From Chitinophaga sp. CF118 (GTDB lineage Bacteria > Bacteroidota > Bacteroidia > Chitinophagales > Chitinophagaceae): a stretch of 64,000 nucleotides of DNA. Both the position numbers and the translations under genes were made by a program. Of the stretch, positions 17,992 to 27,764 are shown in pieces. Location of the stretch: assembly GCF_900112615.1 (NCBI RefSeq), contig NZ_FOMK01000001.1, forward strand, positions 1,240,001-1,304,000, in the 5' to 3' direction. Within the stretch, counting starts at the first letter, position 1, and every line of letters begins with the position of its first letter. The notes under the pieces are model-generated. The model searched no databases. It saw only the letters and a list, made by a program, of their open reading frames with translations, and was not told where the DNA came from.

Positions 17992-20900
17992 ATGCAAAAG
18001 GACAACCGCTTTTTCTCTACACGCATCAAATCCGCTTTCACGGTCGGGATGGCATTGCTGCTACTCGCCTCAGAAGCAATCGCACTGCCTACAACGGCAC
18101 AGGCGCTGCACAAAATGCTACAAAAATTTCAGGTACAGCAGGGCAGCCTTTCTGCTGCACTAAAAAAATTAGAATCTACAGCACAGATCAACCTGGCTTA
18201 TGATGAAGAAGCCCTGAAAAAAATTCAGGTACATGCCAGTACTTATCAGCGTAAAACTGTAGTCAACATTTTACAGGACCTGCTAAGCCATTCATCTTTA
18301 AAATATGAAGAACGATATAATACAGTTCTTATTTATGACAGTACCACAATGCCCTCAGCATCTTTACAACAAAAGGCTGCTGAAAAAATCACACTGACGG
18401 GGTTGGTATCAGATAAGAATGGTCCGCTGATCGGAGCTACGGTACTGATAAAAGGAACCACCAATGGTACAGGTACCGATGGCAGCGGACAGTTTAAACT
18501 AACTGCAGACGATGGCGGCAACCTTATTCTGGCAATCAGCATGATCGGATATAAAACACAGGAAATAACCGTCGGCAACCAACGCAGCTTCCAGGTAGTA
18601 CTGGTGGAAAACAGTCTGAACCTGAACCAGCTGGTAGTAGTAGGTTATGGTACACAGCGCAAAGCCACCGTATCCGGTGCAATAGCAGATGTACAATTGG
18701 ATAAACTCAGCTCCCGTTCACTCAATGATATGGCAGAGGCCTTACAGGGAAAAGCGCCTGGTGTATTTGTTCAGAATAACGGAGGAGATCCAACCTCTAC
18801 ACCTAAGGTATATATCCGCGGTATGGGCGGTATAAACGGAGAAGAACCGCTGTATGTAGTAGATGGTTCTATCTACACAGGTGGTCCGTTAAACCCGAAT
18901 GATATTGAATCCATGAATGTATTGAAAGATGCGTCTGCAGCTATTTATGGTGCAAGGGCTTCCGGTGGTGTGGTATTGATCACTACTAAAAAAGGGAAGG
19001 AAGGCACTGCGACTGTTACCCTGGATGCTAAAACAGGATGGCAGTATGCGGCTAAAAAACTGGATGTATTAAACGCGAAAGAATTTGCAGATGTAGAGAA
19101 CACTGCATATGATGCAGCCGGAATTCCACGTGCAGATGCATTCAATGCCAGTATCTACCCCGACGGACAAATTACCCGCACCAACTGGCAGGATGAAATT
19201 TTCCGTACAGGTAAAATTCAGGACTATAATGTAGGTGTTAAAGGAGGTACAGATAAAGCAAGATATTATATGGGCTTTGGATATCGTAACAATGAAGGTA
19301 TACTGCTGAATACAAAATCAGAACGTTACTCCTTCCGTATGAATTCCGATGCACAGATCAAACCATGGTTAAAAATAGGAGAAAATCTCTCTTACACCTA
19401 TACCAATGGAAATGGTGCAAATACAACCAGCCCATATACTGGAGCTATCTACACCGCATTGGGCTATCCTACTAATGTTACGCCTTACACAGCAACCGGA
19501 GCATTCAGTGGAATGCCAGTTGCATATGCAGCATCTTATGGAGACCTTGCCAATCCGGTAGCGATATTGAGCAGACTGGATGATCACAAACCAGTAAATA
19601 ACATCAATATCAATCCATATGCAGAAGTGCGTATTACAAAAAATCTGTTGTTCCGTTCCAACTTTGCGATCACTAAATCATTCAGTGATCAGAAAACATT
19701 CACCACGCGTGCATTGGAAATAGGTAAGATTAATTCTACTAATGAACTCTATGAAGAGATCAATAATTTTACTGAGCTCCTGTCTGAACAAACGCTGACC
19801 TACACCAAACAGTTTGGATATCACAATGTAAATGCAGTGGCAGGTTATACGTACCAGCATCATGATGGGACCAGTCTCACTGCTGATGCCAGTGGATTTA
19901 ATGATGAGAGGAATGCGTACCGTTATTTTAATAATGCCACTTCATATGTAGCCCCGACCAGCGGCAGGGATCAGAGCGCATTGGAATCTTTTCTGGCACG
20001 TATAAACTACGACTACAAAAGCAAATACCTGCTGACAGTACTCGGACGTCGTGATGGTAGTTCCCGTGTATCTTCTCTGAGCCGTTACCAGAATTATTAT
20101 TCTGTTTCCGGTGGTTGGGTATTAACAGAAGAATCGTTTCTACAGCATAATGATGTGCTAAGCTTTTGGAAATTACGCGCCAGCTACGGTTTGCTGGGCA
20201 ACCTGGCTAGTTTGCCTTCAAACGTTCTCGACATACCACTTAAATCCGTCAATATCTACACAGGTGCAAATGGTACACAGGCGGCAGGTCTGGCTCAGGA
20301 TGCATTATCTAATCCTTACCTGAAATGGGCAGATTCAAAGCAGGTGAACTTCGGTACAGACATCGCACTGTTTAAAAACAGTCTTTCTGTAACTGCAGAT
20401 TATTTTATCAAGACAACCAATAATATGATCCTGCTGACAACTTCTCCAAGCACATCAGGCGTAAGCACTGGTATGTATAAGAACATGGGTAATGCACGTG
20501 ATAATGGTATTGAATTAGGCATCACTTATAATGGCAAAGCAGGTAAAGACCTTACCTATAATATAGGTGCTACGCTGAGTAAAATAAATAATAAACTGAT
20601 ATCCCTGGAAACCGGACGTGATGAAATGCCTGGCACTGCCACCATATACGTGCGTGGTACGCTGAATCCGCTTGTTACCCGGGTAGGCAATCCTATTTAT
20701 GCATATAGTGTTATTAAAACTGCCGGTATCTTCCAGACACAGGCTGAAATTGATAATTACAAAAGCAAAGATGGTACGGTAATCCAGCCGAATGCAAAAC
20801 CAGGCGACCGTAAATTTGTTGACCATGATGATAATGGTAAAATTGATAACAAAGACAGACAGATTGTAGGTAGTCCTTATCCTGGTTTTACCTATGGATT

Positions 20901-21375
20901 CAGCCTTAACCTGAACTATAAAGGTTTTGATCTGAACGTATTTGCACAGGGCGTACAAGGTAACAAACTGTTCAACGCGTTGAAATATACCAATATGAAC
21001 CCCAGCATAGGTACCAATTATAACATGCTGAAAGGGATCTTAAATGCATGGACTCCTACTAATACCAATACTGATGTAACACGTGTTATTGCTAAAGATG
21101 CAAACGGCAACTATGGAAATACATCTGATTGGTACATAGAAAACGGTTCTTATCTGCGTATTAAAAACGTAACACTGGGTTACACGCTTCCAGCTAGTCT
21201 TACCAACCAGGCCCACATTGGCGCTGTTCGTTTGTACGTAACTGCAAATAACCTGTTCACATTCACCAAATACAAAGGATATGATCCTGAAGTTGGGATG
21301 GATGAATTGGGTATAGATTCAGGACGTTACCCTCAGGCAAGAAGCATATTAATGGGACTGAACGTAAATTTCTAA
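17992..21375 (+). CDS. SusC/RagA-family TonB-linked outer membrane protein with STN domain, 1127 aa
   Basis: An outer-membrane TonB-dependent transporter with signalling capacity. In order: signal peptide (1-37); STN domain (about 45-110, with QGSLSAALKKLESTAQINLA); carboxypeptidase-regulatory-like domain (about 130-210, LTGLVSDKNGPLIGATVLIK); TonB-box region and plug (LVVVGYGTQRKATVSGAI, DASAAIYGARASGGVVLITT); and a long beta-barrel ending in an aromatic residue (LMGLNVNF). The STN domain is what contacts FecR, matching the adjacent sigma/FecR genes. It partners with the SusD lipoprotein encoded 22 bp downstream. The substrate is probably an organophosphate-containing molecule, given the phosphatase that follows. 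Confidence 0.95.
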   Translation: MQKDNRFFSTRIKSAFTVGMALLLLASEAIALPTTAQALHKMLQKFQVQQGSLSAALKKLESTAQINLAYDEEALKKIQVHASTYQRKTVVNILQDLLSHSSLKYEERYNTVLIYDSTTMPSASLQQKAAEKITLTGLVSDKNGPLIGATVLIKGTTNGTGTDGSGQFKLTADDGGNLILAISMIGYKTQEITVGNQRSFQVVLVENSLNLNQLVVVGYGTQRKATVSGAIADVQLDKLSSRSLNDMAEALQGKAPGVFVQNNGGDPTSTPKVYIRGMGGINGEEPLYVVDGSIYTGGPLNPNDIESMNVLKDASAAIYGARASGGVVLITTKKGKEGTATVTLDAKTGWQYAAKKLDVLNAKEFADVENTAYDAAGIPRADAFNASIYPDGQITRTNWQDEIFRTGKIQDYNVGVKGGTDKARYYMGFGYRNNEGILLNTKSERYSFRMNSDAQIKPWLKIGENLSYTYTNGNGANTTSPYTGAIYTALGYPTNVTPYTATGAFSGMPVAYAASYGDLANPVAILSRLDDHKPVNNININPYAEVRITKNLLFRSNFAITKSFSDQKTFTTRALEIGKINSTNELYEEINNFTELLSEQTLTYTKQFGYHNVNAVAGYTYQHHDGTSLTADASGFNDERNAYRYFNNATSYVAPTSGRDQSALESFLARINYDYKSKYLLTVLGRRDGSSRVSSLSRYQNYYSVSGGWVLTEESFLQHNDVLSFWKLRASYGLLGNLASLPSNVLDIPLKSVNIYTGANGTQAAGLAQDALSNPYLKWADSKQVNFGTDIALFKNSLSVTADYFIKTTNNMILLTTSPSTSGVSTGMYKNMGNARDNGIELGITYNGKAGKDLTYNIGATLSKINNKLISLETGRDEMPGTATIYVRGTLNPLVTRVGNPIYAYSVIKTAGIFQTQAEIDNYKSKDGTVIQPNAKPGDRKFVDHDDNGKIDNKDRQIVGSPYPGFTYGFSLNLNYKGFDLNVFAQGVQGNKLFNALKYTNMNPSIGTNYNMLKGILNAWTPTNTNTDVTRVIAKDANGNYGNTSDWYIENGSYLRIKNVTLGYTLPASLTNQAHIGAVRLYVTANNLFTFTKYKGYDPEVGMDELGIDSGRYPQARSILMGLNVNF

Positions 21376-21397
21376 TTAAGTACAAATGTTGACGACA

Positions 21398-22909
21398 ATG
21401 AAACACATCATAAAGAATATCGTACTTTCTCTGGCAGGTATTTCCCTGCTGGCAGCATGTAATAAAAAGCTGGAGATTACTCCGGAAGGTGCTCCTACCA
21501 GTAGTAACTTCTGGCAAACGTCGGGAGATGCTGTATCCGGTTCGAATGCTATGTATGACCAGTTCGACAATGAGAATTTTTACGGACGTGGTTACTGGTG
21601 GTTTATCAATGCCAGCGATGATATGGTAACCGGACGTGTAAAAGCTGAAGGTGATAATATCAAGAACTTTAACAGCACTTTCATTGGAGGATCTTATACA
21701 GAAACCCAATGGAAAATGAGATACATCGTGATTAAGCGTGCGAACGATGTAATCACTCATGTTCCATCTATCGTGATGGATGAAGCCTTGAAAAACCGCA
21801 TCCTGGGTGAAGCATATTTCTTAAGCGGATTGATGTACTTTGAACTGGCTTACACATACGGCGATGCACGTGCTGGTGTTCCTATCGTATCACGGGATAG
21901 TGTTCTCTCAGATAAGGCTATTGCCCGTTCTGCAAATGTGAACCTTGTGTATGATTATGTAGAGAGTGAACTGAAACAGGCAGCTGCACATTTGCCATAC
22001 TTTGATACATATGGCGCAGATACATATGGCCGTCCTCACAAAACTGCCGCTTATGCATTCCTGAGCAAAATGTTTCTTTACAAAAAGGATTATGCCAATG
22101 CAGCAAAATATGCAGACTCTGTTATACTGAGTGGGAAACATAAATTACTGGACAACTTTGCAGATGTATTTACAATCGCGAACAACTGGACAAGTGAATA
22201 TATCTGGTCAGTCTATTCTAATGTTAAAGGTGCCAGCGGATGGGGGAGCATCTTACCAGGTGTAATGCTGGAAAACAAAGGATGGGGCGCATACAATGGC
22301 TGGGGATATTACATGCCTACCAAAGAACTGTATGATGCCTATGAATTTGGTGATAAAAGAAGAGAAGCTACCATCCTGAAACCTGGAGATGTATTTACTT
22401 ACTTCGGTGAAGAAAAAACATATGCATCTACCAACAGCCTGTCGGGTTACCAGTTCCGTAAATATATGGAACCATTCTCTTATGCAAATAAGATTCACGT
22501 CAGCCCTAACGGAGACCACCCTACTACAGATCTGAACCTGCCATTGATCCGCTACGCAGAGGTAATACTGATCAAGGCGGAAGCGAAGCTGATGCAGGGA
22601 CAGAATGCTGATGCGGAGATCAATATGATCAGGCATCGTGCCGGCCTGGCAGATACTACCAATGCAGACATGAATGAGCTAAAGATCCAGCGTCGTTGCG
22701 AATTAGCAGGCGAATGGGCCAACCGTCACTTTGACCTGGTTCGCTGGGGCGATGCACAGGCTACTTATGCTCAGCCATTGCATGGAGCTTCTGGTAGCGT
22801 TGTATGGCCTGCACGTACTTTTGATCCTGCTAAACACAATGTATGGCCCATACCTCAGGTTGAGGTAATCAGCAGCAACGGTGTAGTAACCCAAAATGTT
22901 GGTTGGTAA
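21398..22909 (+). CDS. SusD/RagB-family nutrient-binding lipoprotein, 503 aa
   Basis: A surface lipoprotein that caps the SusC channel. The lipobox LLAAC gives acylation at Cys near residue 18. The TPR-rich SusD fold shows ILGEAYFLSGLMYFELAYTYGD and PLIRYAEVILIKAEAKL, with the C-terminal signature HFDLVRWGDA. The start is set at 21398 so that the signal peptide begins MKHIIKNIVLSLAG; an in-frame ATG four codons upstream is less likely. A hairpin terminator 60 bp downstream suggests the phosphatase gene after it has its own promoter. Confidence 0.94.
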   Translation: MKHIIKNIVLSLAGISLLAACNKKLEITPEGAPTSSNFWQTSGDAVSGSNAMYDQFDNENFYGRGYWWFINASDDMVTGRVKAEGDNIKNFNSTFIGGSYTETQWKMRYIVIKRANDVITHVPSIVMDEALKNRILGEAYFLSGLMYFELAYTYGDARAGVPIVSRDSVLSDKAIARSANVNLVYDYVESELKQAAAHLPYFDTYGADTYGRPHKTAAYAFLSKMFLYKKDYANAAKYADSVILSGKHKLLDNFADVFTIANNWTSEYIWSVYSNVKGASGWGSILPGVMLENKGWGAYNGWGYYMPTKELYDAYEFGDKRREATILKPGDVFTYFGEEKTYASTNSLSGYQFRKYMEPFSYANKIHVSPNGDHPTTDLNLPLIRYAEVILIKAEAKLMQGQNADAEINMIRHRAGLADTTNADMNELKIQRRCELAGEWANRHFDLVRWGDAQATYAQPLHGASGSVVWPARTFDPAKHNVWPIPQVEVISSNGVVTQNVGW

Positions 22910-22968
22910 TTATAATTGAAGATCTTAAGAATACAGGGGGATAACATAATTGATGTCCAACTATTTCC

Positions 22969-23005
22969 AGGGGCGTATCAAAGTCTGATACGCCCCTAAA
23001 TTTTT
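22969..23005 (+). terminator. Terminator after susD-like gene
   Basis: AGGGGCGTATCA (22969-22980) and TGATACGCCCCT (22986-22997) form a perfect 12-bp stem with a 5-nt loop, followed by AAATTTTT. Confidence 0.88.
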
Positions 23006-23165
23006 AGTCCTCTTTTGATGTAATAATCAGCTCATGATTTATTATATTTCGGAGCCGGTTTAAAAATCTCGCGTAGGTAATCGCTTTTACACAATTCCTA
23101 ACGCGTTCATTTTACTTTTTAATCGACCCACTATTCTTATTAATTAACAAACTGCTTATACTCTC

Positions 23166-24995
23166 ATGATCAGAAACAGCTTTATTTCTCTCTCCCTTCT
23201 GACTGTAGCCTCCCTTGCCACAGCCCAGGAAAGGGTATACACACCAATGAATGCACATGCGCATAATGATTATGAACACTCCATTCCATTCTACACCGCT
23301 TACTATCGTAACTTTGGTTCTATTGAAGCCGATGTTTATGAAAAGAATGGACAATTATTAGTTGCTCATGAGGAGAAAGATATTGACAGCGACCGTTCTT
23401 TGGAAAAGCTTTACCTGCAACCATTAAAAACGATTATTAAAAAGAATGGCGGCACTGCTTATAAAAACAGTCAGGATACATTACAACTGTTAATAGATTT
23501 TAAAACAGCGGGTATTCCTACCATAAAAGCATTGGTACAAATACTCAACCGTTATCCGGAGATCAGCAAAAACCCAACTGTACAAATATTAATCAGCGGT
23601 GAACAACCGGCTCCGGCTTTATGGTCACAATACCCTGCATACATTCATTTCGATGGTAAACGTACTATACAATATACTCCTGCTCAGGCAGCACGTATAC
23701 CTCTCTATAGTACAGATATCAAAACATTTACCAACTGGAATGGAAAAGGGATCATCGTAAAAGCAGAGAAAGATCATTTGCAACATTGGATAGATAGTGT
23801 TCATCAGGCAGGTAAAAAGATTCGTATCTGGGGAACAGCGGATAACGCGAATACCTGGAAAACCCAAATGAATATGGGTGCTGATTATATTGGTACAGAC
23901 AAGATAGAAGCTCTATCTGATTTCCTCTCCAACCGTTCCAATATAGAATATCATGGTAGTGCAGCACCACACGCCTTATACAAAGCCCGTTATGTAAATA
24001 ACGATAGTATGACGGCTGTGAACAATGTAATCCTGCTCATTGGTGATGGCATGGGATTAACACAGATCTATGCGGGATTTACAGGTAACCGCGGACAACT
24101 AAACCTCCTGCAGATGATCAATATCGGATTTTCAAAAACCTATTCTTCCGATAGTTATATTACTGATTCTGCTGCAGGTGGTACCGCAATGGCTACCGGT
24201 CATAAAACGAATAACCGTTACATCGGGGTAGATGCTACAGGTGTAAAGTTACCGGCGATCCCTGATGTTTTGGAACCTTCCGGCATAGTAAGTGGATTAA
24301 TCAGTTGCGGAGATATTACTGATGCAACTCCGGCAGCTTTTTATGGTCATGTATCAGATAGAAGTGGAGAAGATGATATTGCAAAAGACTTCTTAAGCAG
24401 CCCTGTAAAGATCATGATTGGCGGAGGTTCTAAACATTTTAACAAACGTGCTGACAGTCTTAATATGCCTGCTCTGCTCAAAGAGAAAGGATATACGTTC
24501 AGTACCCATTTTGATGACATCGATACTATTCAGTCGAAGAAGTGGCTGCTGTTACCTCCGAGTGCTGAATTATCTATGTTAAACGGCAGAGGAGAATTTC
24601 TAAGCAGGTCATTGCAGAAAACAATCCGGACATTGGGCAATAAGTTCTTTATTATGGCGGAAGGTGCACAGATTGATTACGGCGGGCATGTCAACAATCT
24701 TCCTTATGTGATCACAGAGATGATGGACTTTGATAAAGCAATAGGTGAAGCCATGAAATTTGCAGATGAAGATGGTCATACTTTAGTAATCGTAACAGCA
24801 GATCATGAAACCGGCGGTTTAAGCCTGTTAGATGGCGATATCAGCAAAGGCTATGCTGACGGTAATTTCAGCACCAATGATCACACATCTGTAATGGTTC
24901 CTGTATTTGCATATGGACCACATTCATTAGAATTCAGAGGTGTGTATGAGAATACCGAAATATTTGAAAAGATTGTCCGCTTGCTGAAGAAGTAG
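23166..24995 (+). CDS. Secreted bifunctional glycerophosphodiesterase-like / alkaline phosphatase, 609 aa
   Basis: Two enzymes in one exported chain. After a signal peptide (1-20, ending ATAQE) comes a PLC/GDPD-like TIM-barrel (about 25-265). It shows NAHAHNDYEHSIPF, a metal-binding Glu-Asp pair in SIEADVYEKNG, VAHEEKD, and IRIWGTADN near its end. Residues about 280-609 are an alkaline phosphatase: metal Asp294 in LLIGDGMG, phosphorylated Ser335 in TDSAAGGTAMATGH, and metal ligands in GAQIDYGGHVNN and VTADHETGG. The pair could cleave phosphodiesters and then strip the phosphate from the same molecule. It follows a sigma/FecR/SusC/SusD set, which points to organophosphate scavenging. Confidence 0.93.
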   Translation: MIRNSFISLSLLTVASLATAQERVYTPMNAHAHNDYEHSIPFYTAYYRNFGSIEADVYEKNGQLLVAHEEKDIDSDRSLEKLYLQPLKTIIKKNGGTAYKNSQDTLQLLIDFKTAGIPTIKALVQILNRYPEISKNPTVQILISGEQPAPALWSQYPAYIHFDGKRTIQYTPAQAARIPLYSTDIKTFTNWNGKGIIVKAEKDHLQHWIDSVHQAGKKIRIWGTADNANTWKTQMNMGADYIGTDKIEALSDFLSNRSNIEYHGSAAPHALYKARYVNNDSMTAVNNVILLIGDGMGLTQIYAGFTGNRGQLNLLQMINIGFSKTYSSDSYITDSAAGGTAMATGHKTNNRYIGVDATGVKLPAIPDVLEPSGIVSGLISCGDITDATPAAFYGHVSDRSGEDDIAKDFLSSPVKIMIGGGSKHFNKRADSLNMPALLKEKGYTFSTHFDDIDTIQSKKWLLLPPSAELSMLNGRGEFLSRSLQKTIRTLGNKFFIMAEGAQIDYGGHVNNLPYVITEMMDFDKAIGEAMKFADEDGHTLVIVTADHETGGLSLLDGDISKGYADGNFSTNDHTSVMVPVFAYGPHSLEFRGVYENTEIFEKIVRLLKK

Positions 24996-25586
24996 TTATC
25001 GCTTCAACCAACCAGTGATACTCATTCTTGGCTTATTGGTGATCAGCACTTCATGCTCCAATTCACTGCTTTTAAAAAAAACGCTCTTACCTCCGGTAGG
25101 AGCGATTTTGTATACTTCCTCTTCGTGGTAAATAGATAACTGTCCGCCATCTCCTTCCATCCAGTTCTCATTCAGGTAAATGATCATTGAATACTGGCGG
25201 CTTTCATTATTCCGGAACTGATCCAGATGCTTTTTATAAAAGCTACCCGTTTCATAGAGTGCATAATGAAATTCATATCCGGTAATACCGGTATAGCAAC
25301 TGCTGTTCAGATAACTCACAAAGTTATCCATCAGATCAAAAAAAGCATTTTCGTGTTGATTGTTATGTTCTTTGTCCAGCCAATAGATCACATCACTTCT
25401 CACCAGCTTATTCTGTACTACAATACTATCATTCCCTATTCCTGCAGCCTGCATATGTTTTTGTTCATATAGGTTGTTCAGGTTATTCTTGAGGTGACCA
25501 GCCAGTTGTTCACTTAAAAAGTTGTTGGCAATCCCTACTTTAGTTTCTATGAAACTATTGATGAGTACATCAAAGATCTCTTGCAA
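24996..25586 (-). CDS. 2-oxoglutarate/Fe(II)-dependent dioxygenase (prolyl-4-hydroxylase-like), 196 aa
   Basis: A cytoplasmic double-stranded beta-helix oxygenase. The Fe(II) triad is visible as His120-X-Asp122 in YKKHLDQF and His178 in ELEHEVL. The 2-oxoglutarate-binding Arg is Arg187 in KPRMSITGW. RQYSMIIYLNENW and GDGGQLSIY are typical of P4Hc-domain proteins. The substrate (a protein proline or another residue) is unknown. It is convergent with the phosphatase gene with no intergenic base, so the two transcripts must overlap. It is divergent from the desaturase gene. Confidence 0.9.
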   Translation of the reverse strand: MQEIFDVLINSFIETKVGIANNFLSEQLAGHLKNNLNNLYEQKHMQAAGIGNDSIVVQNKLVRSDVIYWLDKEHNNQHENAFFDLMDNFVSYLNSSCYTGITGYEFHYALYETGSFYKKHLDQFRNNESRQYSMIIYLNENWMEGDGGQLSIYHEEEVYKIAPTGGKSVFFKSSELEHEVLITNKPRMSITGWLKR

Positions 25587-25686
25587 AGAACGATAGATTA
25601 GATCTGACTGTATTGTCAGCAGAGGGCAAGGTAGGCTTAATAAGTGATAAGGTGATTTTTATCATATGCCAGTATTACATGATCCG

Positions 25687-25694
25687 TAGTTTTG
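25687..25694 (+). promoter_or_regulatory. Bacteroidota -7 box of desaturase gene
   Basis: TAGTTTTG matches TAnnTTTG exactly, 26 bp before the ATG at 25720. Confidence 0.55.
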
Positions 25695-25719
25695 TAAGAT
25701 CTTATCTAAATCTTCAGAT

Positions 25720-26502
25720 ATGACACATCCCGAAATCCTGAAAAGAGTTGAGTGGAAAGACCTGAAAAGCCTTTCGATAAAAGAAATGCTGATTGAGAAC
25801 AACCTTACCATTCCCTGGGCACTTACTTCCTGGATACTTGCCTACTTTGGTTATTACATCCTTACCCTCCCCTTTTCTGCGTTCTTCTTTTTAACGGGTT
25901 TACGACAAGTACATAACGGGTTTCATAATTCATTGGGAACAAACAGGTTTCTTACCTGGTTCTCCCTGTACTCCAACAGCATATTAATGATGGCATCCAT
26001 TCATGCAGTTAAATTCAATCATATCAGGCATCATAAATATTGTTTGTCTGAAGAAGATTATGAAGGAAAATCAGCGGGAATGAGTTGGTATGGAGCCATC
26101 TTTTACGGGCCTGTTCATATGTTCCTGATCCACAAAGTAACCCTGCAGCTGGGTAATAAAAAGTATGTAAAAAATGTGTTAATAGAATTAATATCCATTG
26201 CTCTCTTTACTTTCCTGGTCTTTTATTTCAACATCCACTTCCTCATCTATCATATTATTGTAATGGTAATCGGAGAGTTCCTGATGGCTTTCTTTGCTGT
26301 ATGGACTGTCCATCATGATACGGAAGAACACCCTGAATTCGCCAGAACACAAAGGGGTGGCTGGAAGAATAAAATCACATTCAGTATGTTCTACCACCTG
26401 GAACATCATCTGTTTCCCGCTGTACCAACTATTAAACTTCCTGAATTAGCTAAAAGAATAGATCAGGTACTACCTGATCTGGAAAAGAAAACCACTTTCT
26501 GA
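25720..26502 (+). CDS. Fatty acid desaturase family protein, 260 aa
   Basis: A membrane-bound di-iron desaturase or hydroxylase. Three histidine clusters are present: HNGFHN (about residue 67), HIRHHKYC (about 101-108) and YHLEHHLFPAVPT near the C-terminus. Two hydrophobic hairpins lie near residues 35-62 and 150-190. Such enzymes introduce double bonds into acyl chains or carotenoids; the specific substrate is not deducible. It is monocistronic. Confidence 0.9.
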   Translation: MTHPEILKRVEWKDLKSLSIKEMLIENNLTIPWALTSWILAYFGYYILTLPFSAFFFLTGLRQVHNGFHNSLGTNRFLTWFSLYSNSILMMASIHAVKFNHIRHHKYCLSEEDYEGKSAGMSWYGAIFYGPVHMFLIHKVTLQLGNKKYVKNVLIELISIALFTFLVFYFNIHFLIYHIIVMVIGEFLMAFFAVWTVHHDTEEHPEFARTQRGGWKNKITFSMFYHLEHHLFPAVPTIKLPELAKRIDQVLPDLEKKTTF

Positions 26503-26635
26503 TGGATAAATGGATTCTTTCGAGGCCTTTTACATTACTTATAGATCAAAAGAATATCTTGACAGCATATTGGTACTCATCACATAAATAGCTTCAATAA
26601 AGGCTTTTCCAATAAGTAAGCTGTGCTATCAATCT

Positions 26636-27358
26636 TTAACACAAGCGTTTTTGGATGAGCGCTTTAATTTCTTCAAAGTGATGTGTTTTGAGATTTCTAT
26701 GTATTATTCTATGGCAATTTGCGCAGACCAACGCTAGGTCAGATAGTGACGTTTGTGCACGTACGCTTATCTGTGCTAGCGGCGTACGATGGTGGCATTC
26801 TATAAACCCATTACCAATTTCCCCATAAAAATTTTCGAAATCAAAATCACAGATTTCACAGCTCAGTTTCCCATATATTTCGATAACGCGCTCCTTTTTC
26901 TTTTTAACTATTGTAGAATTTCGTTCTATAACCTTATGTAATTTATATAAGATACTCCCCTCTAAAACAGTAACATCATCATCTTCCACTAATGAAATTG
27001 CAGTTTTCACATCTATATTACTGATGGCTGCTTTAATACTAGTAGCAATGATTTTCAACTCTGACCTTTTATTTGAGAACTCAATAAATAATTCCTGATC
27101 CAGTATCGATCCTCTTGTCATTCCTTTTCCATTATAGTCATTATCAAAGGGAAGAAAATTGCACAGTTTAAGAGTGACACCATTAGGATTTCTAAATCTT
27201 TGTTCATCAGGCTTATGAGCAAAAAGAGGTAATTCATTGAGTATTCTACTCAAATTTATAATATTAGGATTATTACTATCTAAGGAGCCTCTGTCAGGGT
27301 TGAAATATAGATCAAGCGCTAGAATAATTTCATCCCTGTGCCATTTAGGATTTCTCAT
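26636..27358 (-). CDS. HNH endonuclease, 240 aa
   Basis: The C-terminal HNH nuclease domain (about residues 165-230) has paired zinc cysteines in CEICDFDF and VCANCHRIIHR around the catalytic ECHHRTPLA motif. The N-terminal half is unassigned; it opens with a WHRDEIILALDLYF segment seen in related HNH proteins of restriction type. Its base composition is AT-rich compared with neighbours, which suggests horizontal acquisition. No methylase or partner gene is adjacent, so it may be a solitary modification-dependent nuclease. Confidence 0.85.
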   Translation of the reverse strand: MRNPKWHRDEIILALDLYFNPDRGSLDSNNPNIINLSRILNELPLFAHKPDEQRFRNPNGVTLKLCNFLPFDNDYNGKGMTRGSILDQELFIEFSNKRSELKIIATSIKAAISNIDVKTAISLVEDDDVTVLEGSILYKLHKVIERNSTIVKKKKERVIEIYGKLSCEICDFDFENFYGEIGNGFIECHHRTPLAQISVRAQTSLSDLALVCANCHRIIHRNLKTHHFEEIKALIQKRLC

Positions 27359-27764
27359 TCAAAAAATACGTGGGGGATTATGAATTCGATACTACAAGTA
27401 CAAATTTAATTGATTAGTGGCGATTATGATTATTTAATTGCGCATTTATGTAAATCAACTTTAGTTCTAATACGAAGGAGTAATCATTTAGACATATTTG
27501 ACAAGGACAAATAGTGGTCAACGTCCTCCGGAATCTACAGCAAGGGAAGTATTTGCCAGTTGGCGTAGTATTTATAAATGTTTCTGACTGTGGACATCCT
27601 ATTTTGTTTGTAGTCATTCGATCAAACATCTTTAAGAAGATCCCGTTTGATACTGTTAATCCATCGGATAGCATGTAGTGCTTTGTTCATCATATGAAAT
27701 TCAGTAAATTGGGGGGAGGCTTTAGTGCGGTTGAAAAGATAAACCCTCATACAATATTATAGTT
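27359..27764. other. Intergenic region with no confident gene
   Basis: This AT-rich 406-bp stretch lies between the divergent HNH and DUF6624 genes. The only candidate is an 86-codon reverse ORF (27414-27674) with six cysteines in CPQ, CC and CPCQIC arrangements. It might be a small zinc-binding protein or a decayed remnant; it has no recognised relative and is not called as a gene. Confidence 0.4.

Noticed and set aside
27414..27674. 86-codon reverse ORF as a gene
   Set aside because: Cysteine pattern is suggestive but there is no recognised relative, promoter or neighbour support; kept only as a note in the intergenic entry.
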